DNA of 64,000 nt, taken from the NCBI RefSeq assembly GCF_901709675.1, contig NC_051105.1:3837104-3901103 (forward strand), read 5' to 3'. This DNA is from Syngnathus acus. Its lineage: Eukaryota; Chordata; Actinopteri; Syngnathiformes; Syngnathidae. Both the position numbers and the translations under genes were made by a program. Shown here piece by piece: positions 62,754-64,000 of this stretch. The notes under the pieces were generated by a model. It ran no database searches. It worked only from the letters and a program-made list of their open reading frames with translations, and was not told where the DNA came from. Within the stretch, counting starts at the first letter, position 1; every line of letters starts with the position of its first letter.

Positions 62754-64000
62754 ATATTTATGTATCTGGGAGATGATTGTAGTGTGCAGTGATGAGTGGG
62801 CTTTATTACCACCAACACAAATGAGACCGTCTGAATGAGTTCATCCTCAGCATTTGTATGTGCCATTTAGCTCCAGAAGACGGTGTTTATTAATCCGCAG
62901 TTGTGCATATGAATCAAGCGCTTGGCATTAATCACAAAGTACAAGGGCCCAGATGGTACAGTCGTCGCCAAGCTTGAATTAATACAAAAGGTTGAATCGG
63001 GATATCTTTCTCAAGGACCTTTGAAGAATGACATGACTAATTCTTGTTGCTAGATGCACACTTTATTAAAAGTCGTCATAGCGAACGGCTGCCAAGCTTT
63101 ATTACAGCGTAGACGCTAAAAGTGAACTTGTAGTCTGAGCTCGTAATGTGAAATTCATATCGCATCATATCACAAACCGTCACTACCGTGATGGATACAT
63201 ACACTATAAACGCGATTAGTCTCTTAGATTAAAAATCAATCTGCATGCATTTTGATTTGCGCAGGCCTAAAGTGAATTAAGGCCCCCCCAACAACACGTC
63301 CTGTTATTACTGAGGGGAAAACAAAAGAGGAAACTTAAGACAAAGGGTGCAGGTGTACTCTATCTGCTCCAGTGCAGGTGACAGATGCCCTCCAGCCACT
63401 CTAGTAATTATGACCGCAGGAAAAGGAGAAAATGAGATTAGACGTGAATAATAAAGGCGGAAAGTTCAACAGCAGAGGAAGTGAGTTGGAGTGGTGGGCG
63501 TGTTCAAAAAAGGCATACGTCAACAAGACGGACAATGGTTAAAGTTGTATTCCAACCCATAATGTATCACTCACTTCTTTCTTTGTATTGTTCGATACAT
63601 TGTAACTTTGCTGTTGCACGTAATACTGAACTACTAAAACTACAGTTAGCGTTCAATTAATAAATGCAGCTAGTGCACTGTCTATCACTAAATGTACCTA
63701 ATGCAGTGTCCGGTGAAAGTTGGAGGATCACATTGTAGCGGTTGTTATAAGAGTCGATTATGTTCTCATTTAGTGAATTGATAACATCAGCACATGGTGT
63801 ATCGGATCAGTGCCTTTGGTGAAATAAAAAGTAGGCTGAGTGAGAGTTCATGAAGTTCTTACTTTATAAAACACTTCTCAAGTCTATTAGCATTTGTATT
63901 ACTTTGGATATCTTGAGCTGAAACAATTAACGGACAAATTAGAGGCGAGGGAAGTTCATTTGTATAACACTTCATGGGCTGTACAAATACGTTAAATGTA

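Larger units (their letters stand above)
54535..64000. other. Intergenic DNA to the window end
   Basis: No supported gene. It contains a Tc1 transposase fossil (55987-56220), a 69-bp-spaced duplication (56534-56646), a SINE (58271-58492), short CA repeats near 59233 and 61930, (TTTC)n at 60657, a LINE-like 3' tail at 62258 and a C-run at 62736-62753. Repeat-free blocks at about 58840-59160 and 62830-63260 (with tttattaatccgcag, ggcattaatcac, tgaattaatac) may be regulatory. Confidence 0.6.

Overview
The window is teleost nuclear DNA, probably from a percomorph fish. The evidence is a split vertebrate transcription-factor gene with GT-AG introns, dense microsatellites, and tRNA-derived SINEs, hAT-type MITEs and Tc1 fossils of kinds common in fish. 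I cannot name the species. No bacterial, phage or CRISPR content is present, and I found no new defence or mobile system.

The only protein-coding gene I can support is the 3' part of klf12 (Krueppel-like factor 12, AP-2rep), on the + strand. Five coding exons are visible: 14348-14430, 19436-19961, 23523-23658, 30163-30320 and 30714-30895 (stop). All have good splice sites. From the ATG at 14365 they join in frame to 355 codons plus stop. The protein has two SUMO-type VKxE motifs, a PVDLS CtBP-binding motif, a Ser/Thr/Pro-rich repression region, the acidic SDSDDDD segment and three C-terminal C2H2 zinc fingers. The mammalian N-terminal exon (MNIHMKRK...) is not seen and is probably upstream of the window. 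About 22 residues found in mammalian KLF12 between AVQ and SPFSI are also missing. A small exon in the 6.5 kb fourth intron that I could not locate may encode them.

Layout: 1-14347 is intron upstream of the first visible exon. Positions 14348-30895 hold exons and introns. From 30896 to about 35365 is a long AT-rich 3' UTR that ends near paired ATTAAA/AATAAA signals. From about 35.4 kb to 64 kb is a gene desert with no credible coding exon. It contains several repeat-free blocks rich in homeodomain-type TAATTA sites that look like conserved non-coding enhancers; this is inference, because conservation cannot be tested here.

Repeats include three hAT-like MITEs, each with a perfect 8-bp target duplication (9982-10310, 39191-39550, 46148-46467). 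There are two palindromic MITEs of one family (20005-20177, 54224-54534), several copies of tRNA-derived SINEs with (GGAT)n tails, a decayed Tc1 transposase fragment, and long (CATC)n, (CT)n, (CTGT)n, (CA)n(TA)n and (TTTC)n arrays. A module of about 115 bp attached to the (CATC)n arrays occurs in two adjacent klf12 introns.
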